A stretch of DNA of 64,000 nucleotides from Leeia oryzae DSM 17879 (GCF_000376945.1 NZ_AQXU01000025.1:186001-250000), one strand, 5' to 3'. Positions 52,852 through 62,832 are shown, counted from the first letter of the stretch. Numbers and translations: made by a program. The notes: a model not told the origin generated them from the letters alone.

Positions 52852-53388
52852 TTAGTCGACTTGTTGGGCGTGTTTCAGGCGGTAGAACATGCCGTTGCCC
52901 ATGCCTTTGATCAATTCCAGCTGGCCAGAAAGCACGACGGCTTCCTGCGTGGTGTCTACCGGCTGGTCGGCAAACACTTCCAGCATCTGGTCCGGGCCAT
53001 CGGCCAGACAATACGGGCAAGATGGCGAATCTCTGGAGACGATGAAATGCCGCTGGTGTTCGCCGACTTCCAGGGCCTCCATATAGCCCTGCACGCGGAT
53101 CGGTTTATCGGCCAGCCCGCTGGGACCAGCCCCGAACTGTGGGTGAAACGCGCCATCGGCGGCCCGTTTCAGTTCTACCTGGGCAAACACCGGCCACTGC
53201 ACCACATCGGTCCGCGCGCTCAGCGGGTGCGCCATGCCCAAGGCGTGCTCGGCAGCCCCCGCCCCGCCATTGCCGCTGGCTTTTGGCAAGGTAAACACCA
53301 GCACCGCTACCCCTACCGTGCATAGCAATAACGCCAGCATCACAGGATGCCGGATAAAGAAAGCCATAAAGCGCGGAGTGAATTTCAT
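52852..53388 (-). CDS. DUF3299 membrane-anchored protein
   Basis: ATG 53388 gives 178 residues with AGG upstream; the frame extends to 53487. One hydrophobic anchor lies at about 15-35 (VMLALLLCTVGVAVLVFTLP). The rest matches DUF3299: PIRVQGYMEALEVGEHQRHF, then SPSCPYCLADGPDQMLEVFA with a CxxC pair. From memory, DUF3299 genes accompany LolCD-like ABC genes in zinc-responsive loci of Vibrio (zrg) and pseudomonads. That would suggest a metal-related role, but no Zur site or DUF2796 gene was found here. Confidence 0.78.
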   Translation of the reverse strand: MKFTPRFMAFFIRHPVMLALLLCTVGVAVLVFTLPKASGNGGAGAAEHALGMAHPLSARTDVVQWPVFAQVELKRAADGAFHPQFGAGPSGLADKPIRVQGYMEALEVGEHQRHFIVSRDSPSCPYCLADGPDQMLEVFADQPVDTTQEAVVLSGQLELIKGMGNGMFYRLKHAQQVD

Positions 53389-53528
53389 CAGAAAGCCTGA
53401 GCCATACAACACATCAAAAGAAACCAGAAGATACAGGTACAACGGGCCAAGCGGTTTCCCGGTTGACCCGTCCATCCGGTAAGGCATGCTACCTGCCCAA
53501 CCTTACGGCAGGCTTAAATCAATACCCG

Positions 53529-54476
53529 TCAATGCTCATCAGCAGCTTCTGCCGCTGGCAGCGGTTGTACCCACTGCTTGCCCGCCAGCTCTCCCGCCAC
53601 TTTCAGGGTCGCCTGCCGGAAATCCTGCAACACACTGGAACGACTGCTGGCACTCGGGTACGCCAGCACATACCGGTGTTTGACATCGGTCTCGTAGGGA
53701 CGCACCACCACGCCATGTGCCGTCCAGATACTGGACGCAAACGGCTCGACAATCGACACGCCAAATCCATTGGCTACCATGGCATAGCGGATATGCGAGG
53801 TGTACGTCCGGATCAGGCAGCGGGGCTTGACACCCGCCCGGCCAAAATACACCTTGTCTTCATCCCCGTGCGACAACGCATTGTTGGCCAGCCAGCCAAT
53901 CACGGTTTCGCCTTCCAGGTCTTCCGGATAGATTCTTTCCTTGGTCGCCAGCGGATGTCCTGGCGGCAAGGCGCACAAGGGGTCGGTCTCGTAAATCTGC
54001 TCGACCTCAATCCCGGCAATCGAGGCAAATTCGGCACTGATGCCGACATCCACTTTCATGTCCTGCAATTGTACCAGCAGCTCGGAGTTGCCAATCGAAT
54101 CCACCTTGACCGGCACATACGGCTGCAATTTGAAAAATTCTTTCAGGATCAGTGGCAGCAACGTGGTTGCCAGCACCGGCATGCAGGCTATCGATAACCC
54201 TTCATGCTCGTCCTCGCGGATGGTTTCGGCCGCCTTGCGTAACCGCTCCAGCCCCAGGAAGTTTTCCTCCACCGCCCGGTGAAAACGCACACCAGCCGTG
54301 GTGGGCTCCAGCCGGCCCTTGACCCGGTTAAACAGCCGAAACCCGAGATCTTCTTCCAGATCGGCAATCAGGCGACTGATGGCTGGCTGGGTAATATGCA
54401 GTTTCCTGGCCGCCCCTACTGTCGTGCCTGTACTCATCAAATAACGGAAAGCTTCAATCTGTCTGAACCGGATCAT
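53529..54476 (-). CDS. LysR-family transcriptional regulator
   Basis: The 315-residue protein has the N-terminal LysR winged HTH (FRQIEAFRYLMSTGTTVGAA, then LHITQPAISRLIADLEEDLG) and a two-lobed effector domain ending near residue 295. The ATG at 54476 is preceded by AGGGA. It resembles the CysB/GcvA-sized branch, with a PLCALPPGHPLATKERIYP loop. It is divergent from dppA with 371 bp between, so control of the dpp operon is possible but not shown. Confidence 0.9.
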   Translation of the reverse strand: MIRFRQIEAFRYLMSTGTTVGAARKLHITQPAISRLIADLEEDLGFRLFNRVKGRLEPTTAGVRFHRAVEENFLGLERLRKAAETIREDEHEGLSIACMPVLATTLLPLILKEFFKLQPYVPVKVDSIGNSELLVQLQDMKVDVGISAEFASIAGIEVEQIYETDPLCALPPGHPLATKERIYPEDLEGETVIGWLANNALSHGDEDKVYFGRAGVKPRCLIRTYTSHIRYAMVANGFGVSIVEPFASSIWTAHGVVVRPYETDVKHRYVLAYPSASSRSSVLQDFRQATLKVAGELAGKQWVQPLPAAEAADEH

Positions 54477-54847
54477 CACATGTCCCTTTTGGATATACGC
54501 CAGATAGAGTATAACAAATAGACATGGAACATCACTTTTCTTTAGTTGGTGTGATATTGCATGTGTGAAATAATGCGCAACTAGCCGGACTCCGGTTACA
54601 TCATGTATGCATAAGACAAAGATCTGATGACTAGCCTGGCCGTTCTCCGCGGAAGATCAGCGTAACAAACTGATCAAACGGTCAAGTAAAAATAGTCTAT
54701 AAATAAAAAGTGTTTAGTGCCACGTGTTTTCACGGGTACCTAGCCCACGTCGTGTGGAGAAATGTTGCTGTTACCTTGATGAGAGGGGTAACAGCATAAA
54801 GGTTCATCCAAGCTCTAGCAGACCACAATTGGAAGGGAGTCGCATCA
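54477..54847. promoter_or_regulatory. Divergent control region of lysR and dppA
   Basis: A TATAAA at 54698-54703 is the best -10 candidate for dppA; no matching -35 was found. At 54766-54775 and 54787-54796 TGCTGTTACC and GGTAACAGCA form a perfect 10-bp inverted repeat with an 11-base loop, about 51 bp before the dppA start and without a T-tract. It would be a stable hairpin in the dppA leader or an operator. CACGTG occurs at 54721. No gene is visible. Confidence 0.5.
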
Positions 54848-56440
54848 ATGCATTTTTCTAAAAAGTTTCTTCTGGCCGCAGGCCTGACCGTTGTCGCAGG
54901 CGCAACCCAAGCAGCCGGCACCCTGATTTACTGTTCAGAGGGTAGCCCTGAAGGTTTTGACTCTGCCCAATACACTGGCGGTCAGACCTTTGATGCAGCG
55001 GGTCACGCCATGTTCAACCGTCTGGTCGAATTCGAACACGGTTCCACCAAGATCGTTCCTGGCCTGGCAGAATCCTGGTCCGTATCGGCAGATGGCAAGG
55101 AATACACCTTCAAGCTGCGCAAAGGCGTGAAATTCCACACTACCGAATACTTCACCCCAAGCCGTGACTTCAATGCTGACGACATCGTCTTCACGTTCAG
55201 CCGGATGATCGACAAGAACTACCCGTTCAACAAAGCTTACCCAGCAGAATTCCCGTATGCATCAGACACCGGTCTGGATGCAAACATTACTGCCGTCACC
55301 AAAGTTGACGCCAATACCGTCAAGTTCACCCTGAAAGATCCGGATTCCGATCTGCTGGCTAAAATCGCCATGCCGTTCGCTTCTATCCTGTCTGCAGAAT
55401 ACGCTGACAAACTGGTCAAGGAAGGCAAAGCCTCCATGATCAACCAGCAGCCAATCGGTACCGGCCCGTTCATCCTGAAGCGTTACCAGAAAGATGCGCA
55501 GATTCGCTACGTTGCGAACAAGCAATACTGGCGCAAGGGTGCAGTTAAAGTCGACAACCTGATCTTCGCGATCACGACCGACGCTTCTGTCCGTTACCAG
55601 AAAATGAAAGCTGGCGAGTGCCAGATCATGTCTTACCCAAGACCAAGCGACCTGCCAGCCATGAAAGCTGACCCAGCGCTGAAAGTGATCACTGCACCTG
55701 GCTTTAACATTGGCTACGTGTCTTACAACACCGAAAAACCACAACTGTCGAAAGTAGAAGTTCGCCAGGCACTGGACATGGCCATCAACCGCAAAGCGAT
55801 CATTGATGCCGTTTACCAGGGCCAAGGCCAGGAAGCGTCTAACCCGTTCCCGTCTTCTCTGTGGTCTTACAACAAGTCACTGAAAAACGCGCCTTACAAT
55901 CCAGTAAAAGCCAAAGCCCTGCTGGCCAAAGCCGGCTATCCAAACGGCTTTGACATCACCCTGTGGGCCATGCCGGTACAACGTCCTTACAACCCGAACG
56001 CCAAACTGATGGCTGAAATGATTCAGGCTGACTGGGCGAAAATCGGCGTGAACGCCAAGATCACCACTTACGAGTGGGGCGAGTACCTGAAACGCATGAA
56101 AAACGGCGAGCACGACACTGGCCTGATCGGCTGGACCGGTGACTATGCAAGTCCTGACAACTTCCTGGGTGTGTTGCTGACCTGCGAAGCCGTGGGTGGT
56201 TCTAACTACTCTCGCTACTGCAGCAAAGACTTCGACGCACAGGTACTGAAAGCACGTAAGAGCACCGACGTGAAAGAACGTACTGCGCTGTACATGAAGG
56301 CTCAGGAAATCTTCAAGAAAGACCTGCCTTGGACTACCGTTGCACACTCGGTTGTTAACCAGCCAATGCGCAAAGAAGTCAATGGCTTCAAGATCAGCCC
56401 GTTTGGCGATTACAACTTTGAGGGTGTAAGCGTTAAATAA
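54848..56440 (+). CDS. dppA: Dipeptide ABC transporter periplasmic binding protein
   Basis: The 530-residue protein has a signal peptide ending near residue 22 (GATQAAGT). The mature start, TLIYCSEGSPEGFDSAQYTG, is nearly the E. coli DppA sequence, and NRLVEFEHGSTKIVPGLAES follows. It captures dipeptides (and in some species heme) for DppBCDF. Codon use is strongly biased, consistent with high expression. A strong terminator-like hairpin separates it from dppB, which is 273 bp downstream. Confidence 0.95.
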   Translation: MHFSKKFLLAAGLTVVAGATQAAGTLIYCSEGSPEGFDSAQYTGGQTFDAAGHAMFNRLVEFEHGSTKIVPGLAESWSVSADGKEYTFKLRKGVKFHTTEYFTPSRDFNADDIVFTFSRMIDKNYPFNKAYPAEFPYASDTGLDANITAVTKVDANTVKFTLKDPDSDLLAKIAMPFASILSAEYADKLVKEGKASMINQQPIGTGPFILKRYQKDAQIRYVANKQYWRKGAVKVDNLIFAITTDASVRYQKMKAGECQIMSYPRPSDLPAMKADPALKVITAPGFNIGYVSYNTEKPQLSKVEVRQALDMAINRKAIIDAVYQGQGQEASNPFPSSLWSYNKSLKNAPYNPVKAKALLAKAGYPNGFDITLWAMPVQRPYNPNAKLMAEMIQADWAKIGVNAKITTYEWGEYLKRMKNGEHDTGLIGWTGDYASPDNFLGVLLTCEAVGGSNYSRYCSKDFDAQVLKARKSTDVKERTALYMKAQEIFKKDLPWTTVAHSVVNQPMRKEVNGFKISPFGDYNFEGVSVK

Positions 56441-56460
56441 GCGGTTGCAGTAACCCCAAA

Positions 56461-56510
56461 ACCCCGATTTTACCGGCAGTCTGCAAGGGCTGCCGGAAAG
56501 TCGGGGTTTT
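56461..56510 (+). terminator. Terminator/attenuator between dppA and dppB
   Basis: ACCCCGATTT (56461) pairs with AAAGTCGGGGT (one mismatch), enclosing a second CCGGCAG/CTGCCGG stem (56473/56490), and is followed by TTTTG. It would stop most transcripts after dppA and leave a minority for the permease genes. Confidence 0.82.
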
Positions 56511-56713
56511 GTTCAATACAGCCACCGGGTTATGACCAGCGCATTGGCACTGTGTCAGGCCGGTAAAAATTTCGTTTTATCATGTATTGGGACATGGCTG
56601 GATGCTATAACCAATTAGGCGAATGTACTGCCTCTTGCTTCCGGTCAGATACCCGAATCAATACATTGCATGTCGCCAGGGCACCCATAAGGTAAACAGG
56701 GCGGGAGATTTAC

Positions 56714-57742
56714 ATGTTTTCATTTTTGCTACGACGTATCGGCGTACTGATTCCGACTTTCCTCGGCATCACGCTGCTTACCTTTACACTGATCCGGCTT
56801 ATCCCCGGAGACCCGATCGAGGTGATGGTCGGCGAGCGCTCGCTCTCCCCAACACTGCACGCAGCCGCCATGAAACGGCTCGGACTCGATCAGCCCATTG
56901 CCACCCAGTATATGAACTATCTGGGGCAGCTGCTGCACGGCAATCTCGGCACCTCGCTGAAAACCCAGGAAAACGTCTGGGTAGAGTTTAAAACCCTGTT
57001 CCCGGCCACGCTGGAACTGGCGCTGGCTGCGCTGGCCTTTGCCACCATCGTTGGCTTGCTGGCCGGCATTATCGCCGCCATCAAGCGGGGCTCCATCTTT
57101 GATCATGGCGTGATGACCATCTCGCTCACCGGCTTCTCGATGCCCATTTTCTGGTGGGGCCTGATCCTGATCATGCTGTTCTCGGTACTGCTAGGCTGGA
57201 CGCCCGTATCCGGACGCCTGGATCTGGCCTTTGACGTTCAGCCACAAACCGGCTTCATGCTGATCGACGCCTGGCGAGCCGAGCTGGCAGACCCGAGCCT
57301 GAACGCGGGTGCCTTCAAAGATGCCGTCAAACACCTGATTCTGCCTGCCATTGTATTGGGTACCATTCCGCTGGCCGTGATTGCCCGGATGACCCGTTCT
57401 TCCATGCTGGAAGTGCTGCGCGAAGACTATGTCCGTACCGCCCGCGCCAAAGGCCTGTCGCCTGCCCGCGTGATTTTTGTCCATACCCTGCGTAACGCCC
57501 TGATCCCGGTACTGACCGTGATTGGCCTGCAGGTAGGTACCCTGATGGGTGGTGCGGTCCTGACCGAAACCATTTTCTCCTGGCCCGGTATTGGCAAGTG
57601 GCTGATTGACGCCATTGGTCGCCGTGATTATCCGGTAGTGCAAAACGGCATCTTGCTGGTGGCATCGCTGGTCATCCTGACCAACTTTATCGTAGACATC
57701 CTCTACGGCATCGCCAACCCGCGTATCCGTCACGCCAAATAA
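56714..57742 (+). CDS. dppB: Dipeptide ABC transporter permease DppB
   Basis: The 342-residue permease has six membrane helices, N-terminal RIGVLIPTFLGITLLTFTLI, and the coupling loop EDYVRTARAKGLSPARVIFV. GGGAG precedes the start. A gap of 273 bp separates it from dppA. Part of the gap downstream of the dppA terminator may contain a second promoter, though none was evident. Confidence 0.95.
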   Translation: MFSFLLRRIGVLIPTFLGITLLTFTLIRLIPGDPIEVMVGERSLSPTLHAAAMKRLGLDQPIATQYMNYLGQLLHGNLGTSLKTQENVWVEFKTLFPATLELALAALAFATIVGLLAGIIAAIKRGSIFDHGVMTISLTGFSMPIFWWGLILIMLFSVLLGWTPVSGRLDLAFDVQPQTGFMLIDAWRAELADPSLNAGAFKDAVKHLILPAIVLGTIPLAVIARMTRSSMLEVLREDYVRTARAKGLSPARVIFVHTLRNALIPVLTVIGLQVGTLMGGAVLTETIFSWPGIGKWLIDAIGRRDYPVVQNGILLVASLVILTNFIVDILYGIANPRIRHAK

Positions 57743-57755
57743 GTGGAACAACAAC

Positions 57756-58679
57756 ATGGCTAACGCAAAAACCTTACCAACAATGGCCGTGGCTGAAGAG
57801 CCGGTCATTAACTATCCATCCCCGCTGAAAGAGTTCTGGCTGGGTTTCTCCCATAACAAAGGGGCAGTGGCCGGTCTGGCCTTCATCTGCCTGATCGTGA
57901 TCTGTGCGCTGTTTGCACCGTGGCTGGCACCCTACAGCCCGATCGAACAGTTCCGTGACCACTTGCTGACGCCCCCTTCCTGGGCACAAGGCGGTTCATC
58001 TGCCTTCCTGCTGGGCACGGATGAAGTCGGCCGCGACATTTTGTCCCGCCTGATTCATGGCGCACGTCTGTCGTTGCTGATCGGCCTGTCATCGGTGGTA
58101 ATGTCGCTGGTACCCGGCATCCTGATGGGCCTGCTGGCGGCGTTCTTCCCGCGCTGGATCGGCCAAGGCATCATGCGCCTGATGGACATCATGATGGCCC
58201 TGCCGTCGCTGCTGCTGGCCGTGGCGATCATGGCCATTCTGGGGCCTGGCCTCATCAACGCGATGATCGCGATTGCCGTGGTCTCGCTGCCAGCCTATGT
58301 GCGCCTTACCCGTGCCTCTGCCATGACCGAACTCAACAAAGACTATGTCACTGCGTCCCGCGTGGCCGGTGCCGGTCTGTTCCGTCTGATGCTGATCACC
58401 GTACTGCCTAACTGCATGGCACCGCTGATCGTGCACGCCACCATGAGCTTCTCGTCTGCCATTCTGGAAATCGCCGCACTGGGCTTCCTGGGCATGGGCG
58501 TACAGCCACCGACACCAGAATGGGGCACCATGCTGGCCTCTGCCCGTGACTACATCGAAAGCGCCTGGTGGGTTGTGACCTTGCCGGGCCTGACGATTCT
58601 GCTATCGGTACTGGCCATTAACCTGATGGGTGACGGCCTGCGCGACGCGCTTGATCCGAAACTGAAGCGTGCCGCCTAA
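57756..58679 (+). CDS. dppC: Dipeptide ABC transporter permease DppC
   Basis: The 307-residue permease belongs to the OppC/DppC family, with FLLGTDEVGRDILSRLIHGA near residue 85 and the coupling loop NKDYVTASRVAGAGLFRLML. It pairs with DppB to make the channel. It lies 13 bp after dppB and 9 bp before dppD. Confidence 0.95.
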   Translation: MANAKTLPTMAVAEEPVINYPSPLKEFWLGFSHNKGAVAGLAFICLIVICALFAPWLAPYSPIEQFRDHLLTPPSWAQGGSSAFLLGTDEVGRDILSRLIHGARLSLLIGLSSVVMSLVPGILMGLLAAFFPRWIGQGIMRLMDIMMALPSLLLAVAIMAILGPGLINAMIAIAVVSLPAYVRLTRASAMTELNKDYVTASRVAGAGLFRLMLITVLPNCMAPLIVHATMSFSSAILEIAALGFLGMGVQPPTPEWGTMLASARDYIESAWWVVTLPGLTILLSVLAINLMGDGLRDALDPKLKRAA

Positions 58680-58688
58680 GGAGCCCCC

Positions 58689-59678
58689 ATGACTACGACA
58701 CAAACCCCATTACTGAATATCAAGAACCTGTCGGTCGAGTTCGGCTCGGTCGGCAACCCGTTCCGTGCGGTCGAAGGCCTGGACCTGACCGTCCAGCAAG
58801 GCGAAATCGTCGGTATCGTCGGTGAATCCGGCTCCGGCAAATCCGTCACCATGATGGCCATGATGGGCCTGCTGGAAGGACAAGGCCGCATTGTGGCCGA
58901 TGACCTGACCTTTGACGGCAAGAACCTGCTGACCATCAGCGGCCGTGACCGCCGCAAGATTGTCGGCAAAGACATTGCCATGATCTTCCAGGACCCGATG
59001 ACCTCGCTCAACCCGAGCTACACCGTCGGCTACCAGATCATGGAAGTGCTGAAAGTGCATCAGGGCCTGCGCGGCGCCGCACTGCAGGCACGCGCCCTGG
59101 AACTGATGGAACTGGTCGAGATTCCGGCCGCCAAAACCCGTCTGCACGCTTACCCGCACCAGCTGTCTGGCGGTATGAGCCAACGGGTGATGATTGCCGT
59201 GGCGCTGGCCTGTAACCCCAAGCTGCTGATCGCCGATGAACCAACCACGGCGCTCGACGTGACCATTCAGGCCCAGATCATGGACCTGCTGGTCAACCTG
59301 CAAAAAGAGCGCAACATGGCGCTGATCATGATCACCCACGATCTGGCCGTGATTTCCGAAGTCGCCCACCGGGTGGCCGTGATGTACGCAGGCCAGGTTG
59401 TCGAGATCGGCAAGGTACCCAACCTGTTCCGTCATCCGACCCATCCGTATACCGAAGCCCTGCTGGCCTCGATTCCGGAACACAGCAAAGGTGCCCGCCG
59501 CCTGTCTACGCTGCCTGGCATCGTGCCCGGCCAGTACGACCGTCCGAAAGGCTGTCTGCTTTCGCCTCGTTGTCTGTATGCCACCGAGCATTGCCACCAG
59601 GAGCGTCCGGGCATGACCCAGCATGACACCGGCGCCGTGCGTTGCTTTTACCCATTAGTTGACAAGGAGGCCGTATGA
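58689..59678 (+). CDS. dppD: Dipeptide ABC transporter ATPase DppD
   Basis: The 329-residue ATPase has Walker [11 protein letters not shown], signature [15 protein letters not shown], Walker [13 protein letters not shown] and the oligopeptide C-terminal domain with a Cys cluster ([16 protein letters not shown]) for a [4Fe-4S]-like site seen in DppD/OppD. AAGGAG precedes the start. Its stop overlaps the dppF start (ATGA). Confidence 0.95.
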   Translation: MTTTQTPLLNIKNLSVEFGSVGNPFRAVEGLDLTVQQGEIVGIVGESGSGKSVTMMAMMGLLEGQGRIVADDLTFDGKNLLTISGRDRRKIVGKDIAMIFQDPMTSLNPSYTVGYQIMEVLKVHQGLRGAALQARALELMELVEIPAAKTRLHAYPHQLSGGMSQRVMIAVALACNPKLLIADEPTTALDVTIQAQIMDLLVNLQKERNMALIMITHDLAVISEVAHRVAVMYAGQVVEIGKVPNLFRHPTHPYTEALLASIPEHSKGARRLSTLPGIVPGQYDRPKGCLLSPRCLYATEHCHQERPGMTQHDTGAVRCFYPLVDKEAV

Positions 59679-60658
59679 GCGCTGTCGTGTTACAGGCGCA
59701 AGATCTGACGCGCCACTATGAAGTATCCCAAGGTCTGTTCAAGCCAAAGGCTCACGTCAAGGCACTGAACGGTGTTTCATTTTCGCTGTCGCCCGGCAAA
59801 ACGCTGGCCGTGGTGGGGGAATCCGGTTGCGGTAAATCCACGCTGGCCCGCCAGCTGACCCTGATCGAACCACCAAGTGCTGGTTCGCTGATTCTGGACG
59901 GCACCGACATTGCCCATGCCGACAAGGCCCAGTTGAAAGCCATGCGTCGCAAGGTGCAGATGGTGTTCCAGAACCCGTATGCCTCGCTCAACCCGCGCCA
60001 GAAGATTGGCGACCAGCTGGGCGAACCACTGGCGATCAACAGCGACCTGACCAAAGCCGAGCGCGAAGAAAAAGTGCGCGCCATGATGACCCGCGTTGGC
60101 CTGCGTCCGGAACATTACTACCGCTATCCACACATGTTCTCTGGCGGTCAGCGCCAGCGGATTGCCATTGCGCGCGCCATGATGCTGCAACCCAAAATTG
60201 TGGTGGCCGACGAACCGACTTCTGCGCTGGACGTTTCCATTCAGGCACAGGTGCTGAACCTGTTCATGGACCTGCAGGAAGAGTTCCAGACAGCCTATGT
60301 GTTCATCTCTCACAACCTGTCGGTGGTAGAACACGTGGCCGATGACCTGATGGTGATGTATTTGGGTCGTGCGGTGGAAATGGGCCCGAAAGAAGTGATC
60401 TATAGCCGGCCAATGCATCCGTACACGCAAGCCTTGCTATCAGCTACGCCGTCCGTGTTTGCGGAAGACCGCAGTATCAAGATCAAGATTCAGGGCGAAT
60501 TGCCCAGCCCGCTCAATCCGCCGACCGGTTGCGCTTTCCACAAGCGCTGCCCGTATGCCACCAGCCGTTGCGAGCAAGAAACCCCCCTCCTGCGCGCGCT
60601 GGAAGGGCGGGATATCGCCTGTCACCACGTCGAAACCATTCCGACCAATATGGCCTGA
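59675..60658 (+). CDS. dppF: Dipeptide ABC transporter ATPase DppF
   Basis: The 327-residue ATPase is the partner of DppD: Walker [10 protein letters not shown], signature [15 protein letters not shown], Walker [12 protein letters not shown], and the C-terminal [20 protein letters not shown] cysteine cluster. Start and stop overlaps couple it to dppD. A terminator follows 15 bp after its stop. Confidence 0.95.
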   Translation: MSAVVLQAQDLTRHYEVSQGLFKPKAHVKALNGVSFSLSPGKTLAVVGESGCGKSTLARQLTLIEPPSAGSLILDGTDIAHADKAQLKAMRRKVQMVFQNPYASLNPRQKIGDQLGEPLAINSDLTKAEREEKVRAMMTRVGLRPEHYYRYPHMFSGGQRQRIAIARAMMLQPKIVVADEPTSALDVSIQAQVLNLFMDLQEEFQTAYVFISHNLSVVEHVADDLMVMYLGRAVEMGPKEVIYSRPMHPYTQALLSATPSVFAEDRSIKIKIQGELPSPLNPPTGCAFHKRCPYATSRCEQETPLLRALEGRDIACHHVETIPTNMA

Positions 60659-60672
60659 TTGGACTTTGCAAC

Positions 60673-60710
60673 CCCGCTGCCACTTCCCCTCTTGGCAGCG
60701 GGCGTTTTTT
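60673..60710 (+). terminator. Intrinsic terminator between dppF and the peptidase gene
   Basis: A perfect 10-bp stem CCCGCTGCCA/TGGCAGCGGG with a 10-base loop is followed by GCGTTTTTT. It ends 23 bp before the peptidase ATG, leaving no room for a separate promoter after it. Confidence 0.85.
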
Positions 60711-60732
60711 GCAGCACAGAAAGGAAACTTTC

Positions 60733-62142
60733 ATGAGCAACGCCCCCCTGTTTAGCGCAGAAACCTACCAGCAACGTCGTCAGCAGCTTGCCAGCCAGCT
60801 TCAAGGCCAAGGCATCGCCCTGATCATGGGCAATATTGATTCGCCCATGAACTACCTGCACAACATCTACCCGTTCCGGCAAGACAGCTGCTTTAGCTAC
60901 TATTTCGGCCTGCAGGCGCCGGACCTGGTCGGCGTCATCGATCTGGACACTGGCAACAGCACGATGTTTGGCGATGACCCGAATCTGGACGCCGTAGTCT
61001 GGACCGGTCCGCTACCCGTACTGGCCACACGTTCGGCCCGCGCCGGCATTACCGCTACCGCCACCCTCAGTGCCTTATGCGATGTCGTCAACCAGGCAAA
61101 AGCCCAAGGCCGCAGCATTCATTACCTACCCCCCTATCGCGGTGAAACCGTCATTACGCTGGCAGACCTGCTGGGTACAACGCCCGCCGCCATCAAGGCC
61201 GGCGCTTCCGTGCCGCTCATCAAAGCCGTGGTCGCCCAGCGAGAAATCAAGTCCGCTGACGAAATCAGCGAAATGACCGCCGCGCTGGAAATCACCGCAC
61301 AAGTGCACGAACTGGCGATGCGCCTGACCAAGCCTGGTCGTTTTGAATACGAAATCGTCGGTGCCATGGAAGGCCTGCTGCGCAGCCACGACCTGCAACT
61401 GGCCTACCCGAGCATCTTCTCCAAACGCGGCGAAGTCCTGCACAATGGCAGCCACCTTAATCAGCTGCAAGATGGTGACTGGGTCGTTAACGACACCGGT
61501 ACCAACAGCCGCATGAACTACGCCAGCGATATCACTCGCACCCTGCCTGTCAGCGGCCAATTTACCGAGCGCCAGAAAGCCCTGTACAACATCACGCTAG
61601 ACGCGCAGCTGGCAGCGATTGCCATGATGAAACCGGGCGTCACCAATCTGGCGGTTCACAAGCACGCCTGCCAGAAACTGGTTGAAGGCCTGATCCCGCT
61701 GGGGCTTTTCAAGGGTGATCCGGCAGAGATTGTCGACTCCGGCGCCTATGCACTCGTGTTCCAGTGTGGTCTGGGCCACCAGATCGGCATGGATGTGCAC
61801 GATATGGAAAACCTCGGCGAAGCCTATGTCGGCTACGATGAACACAACGCACGCAGCACCCTGTTTGGCATGCGCAACCTGCGCATGGGCAAAGCCTACA
61901 AAACAGGAATGGTCATGACCGTAGAACCGGGTCTTTACTTCATTCCACAGCAGATTGACATGTGGGCAGCCGAAAACCGCCACGCCCACCTGATCAATTA
62001 CGATACCTTCCAGCAGTACAAAGATGCCGGCGGTGTACGGATTGAAGACGAAGTCCTGATTACCGATACGGGTTGCCGCGTCATCGGCAAACCGATCCCG
62101 AAAACCGTGGACGAAGTCGAAGCCTTGATGGGCATTGGCTAA
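60733..62142 (+). CDS. Xaa-Pro aminopeptidase/prolidase-type M24B peptidase
   Basis: The 469-residue protein from ATG 60733 (AAGGAAA seven bases upstream) has an N-terminal creatinase/AMP_N domain and a C-terminal pita-bread domain. All metal ligands can be placed: Asp in VVNDTGTN, Asp in NYASDITRT, His in GLGHQIGMDVHD, Glu in TVEPGLYF and Glu in VRIEDEVLIT. It removes residues next to proline. Its place after dppABCDF suggests it hydrolyses imported proline dipeptides in the cytoplasm. Whether it is PepP-like or PepQ-like is not decided. Confidence 0.9.
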   Translation: MSNAPLFSAETYQQRRQQLASQLQGQGIALIMGNIDSPMNYLHNIYPFRQDSCFSYYFGLQAPDLVGVIDLDTGNSTMFGDDPNLDAVVWTGPLPVLATRSARAGITATATLSALCDVVNQAKAQGRSIHYLPPYRGETVITLADLLGTTPAAIKAGASVPLIKAVVAQREIKSADEISEMTAALEITAQVHELAMRLTKPGRFEYEIVGAMEGLLRSHDLQLAYPSIFSKRGEVLHNGSHLNQLQDGDWVVNDTGTNSRMNYASDITRTLPVSGQFTERQKALYNITLDAQLAAIAMMKPGVTNLAVHKHACQKLVEGLIPLGLFKGDPAEIVDSGAYALVFQCGLGHQIGMDVHDMENLGEAYVGYDEHNARSTLFGMRNLRMGKAYKTGMVMTVEPGLYFIPQQIDMWAAENRHAHLINYDTFQQYKDAGGVRIEDEVLITDTGCRVIGKPIPKTVDEVEALMGIG

Positions 62143-62170
62143 CCGGCCTGCGCTACTGCCTTAAGCCTAC

Positions 62171-62204
62171 AAAAAAAGCCAGCACAATGTGCTGGCTTTT
62201 TTTT
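62171..62204. terminator. Bidirectional terminator after the peptidase gene
   Basis: A perfect AAAAAAAGCCAGCAC/GTGCTGGCTTTTTTT hairpin with a 3-base loop lies between convergent genes; its A and T tracts let it work on both strands. Confidence 0.92.
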
Positions 62205-62248
62205 GCATCATATCGTTCGGTAACAGGGTTATACGGCCACCACCGCTG

Positions 62249-62275
62249 GGTGTATATCGCTGCGCGATACACACC
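62249..62275. repeat. Short palindromic element related to the one at 33.9 kb
   Basis: GGTGTATATCGC-TGC-GCGATACACACC is a 12-bp inverted repeat with one mismatch. The arm differs by one base from GGTGGATATCGC at 33869. It lies in the intergenic space between the peptidase terminator and gloA. Two copies in intergenic DNA suggest a dispersed repeat family. Confidence 0.55.
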
Positions 62276-62311
62276 AAACACGCATCCCTACCTTACAGTC
62301 ACTCAACCAGC

Positions 62312-62692
62312 TTACCGTTGAATGAACTCGATCTTGTAGCCGTCCGGGTCTTCTACAAAGGCAATCACGGTCTTGCCGTGCTTCATCGGCCCCGCCTCGC
62401 GCGTCACTTTGCCGCCTTTGGCCCGCACGGCATCGCACGCGGCATAGGCATCCGGCACCTGCACGGCCAGGTGGCCAAAACCGTTCCCCAGGTCATAGCT
62501 TTCCGTATCCCAGTTATGGGTCAGCTCGATCACCGTATGATCGGTCTCATCCCCATACCCCACGAATGCCAGCGTAAAACGCCCGTCCGGGTAATCATCC
62601 CGGCGCAGCAGTTTCATGCCCAGCACATCGGTGTAAAAAGCGATGGATCGATCCAGATTACCCACTCGGATCATGGTATGGAGTAAACGCAT
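62312..62692 (-). CDS. gloA: Lactoylglutathione lyase (glyoxalase I)
   Basis: The 126-residue protein from ATG 62692 (AAAGG upstream) starts with the family signature [20 protein letters not shown]. The metal ligands His (LLHTMIR), Glu (TVIELTHNW), His ([10 protein letters not shown]) and Glu (KIEFIQR) are all present, as in the Ni/Co-type E. coli enzyme. It converts the methylglyoxal-glutathione adduct to S-lactoylglutathione. It is monocistronic. Confidence 0.96.
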   Translation of the reverse strand: MRLLHTMIRVGNLDRSIAFYTDVLGMKLLRRDDYPDGRFTLAFVGYGDETDHTVIELTHNWDTESYDLGNGFGHLAVQVPDAYAACDAVRAKGGKVTREAGPMKHGKTVIAFVEDPDGYKIEFIQR

Positions 62693-62832
62693 GGAATACC
62701 TTTCTGAAGAAAACATGGCAGCCACTTTCGGCTACCTGCATACGGGGGGATAGATCACAGAATAGCAAAAAAAATCAGGCGGTAGGCAGCCAGTGCAGAC
62801 CAGTGATCGGCCCAGGAAAAACATGCCCGGCC

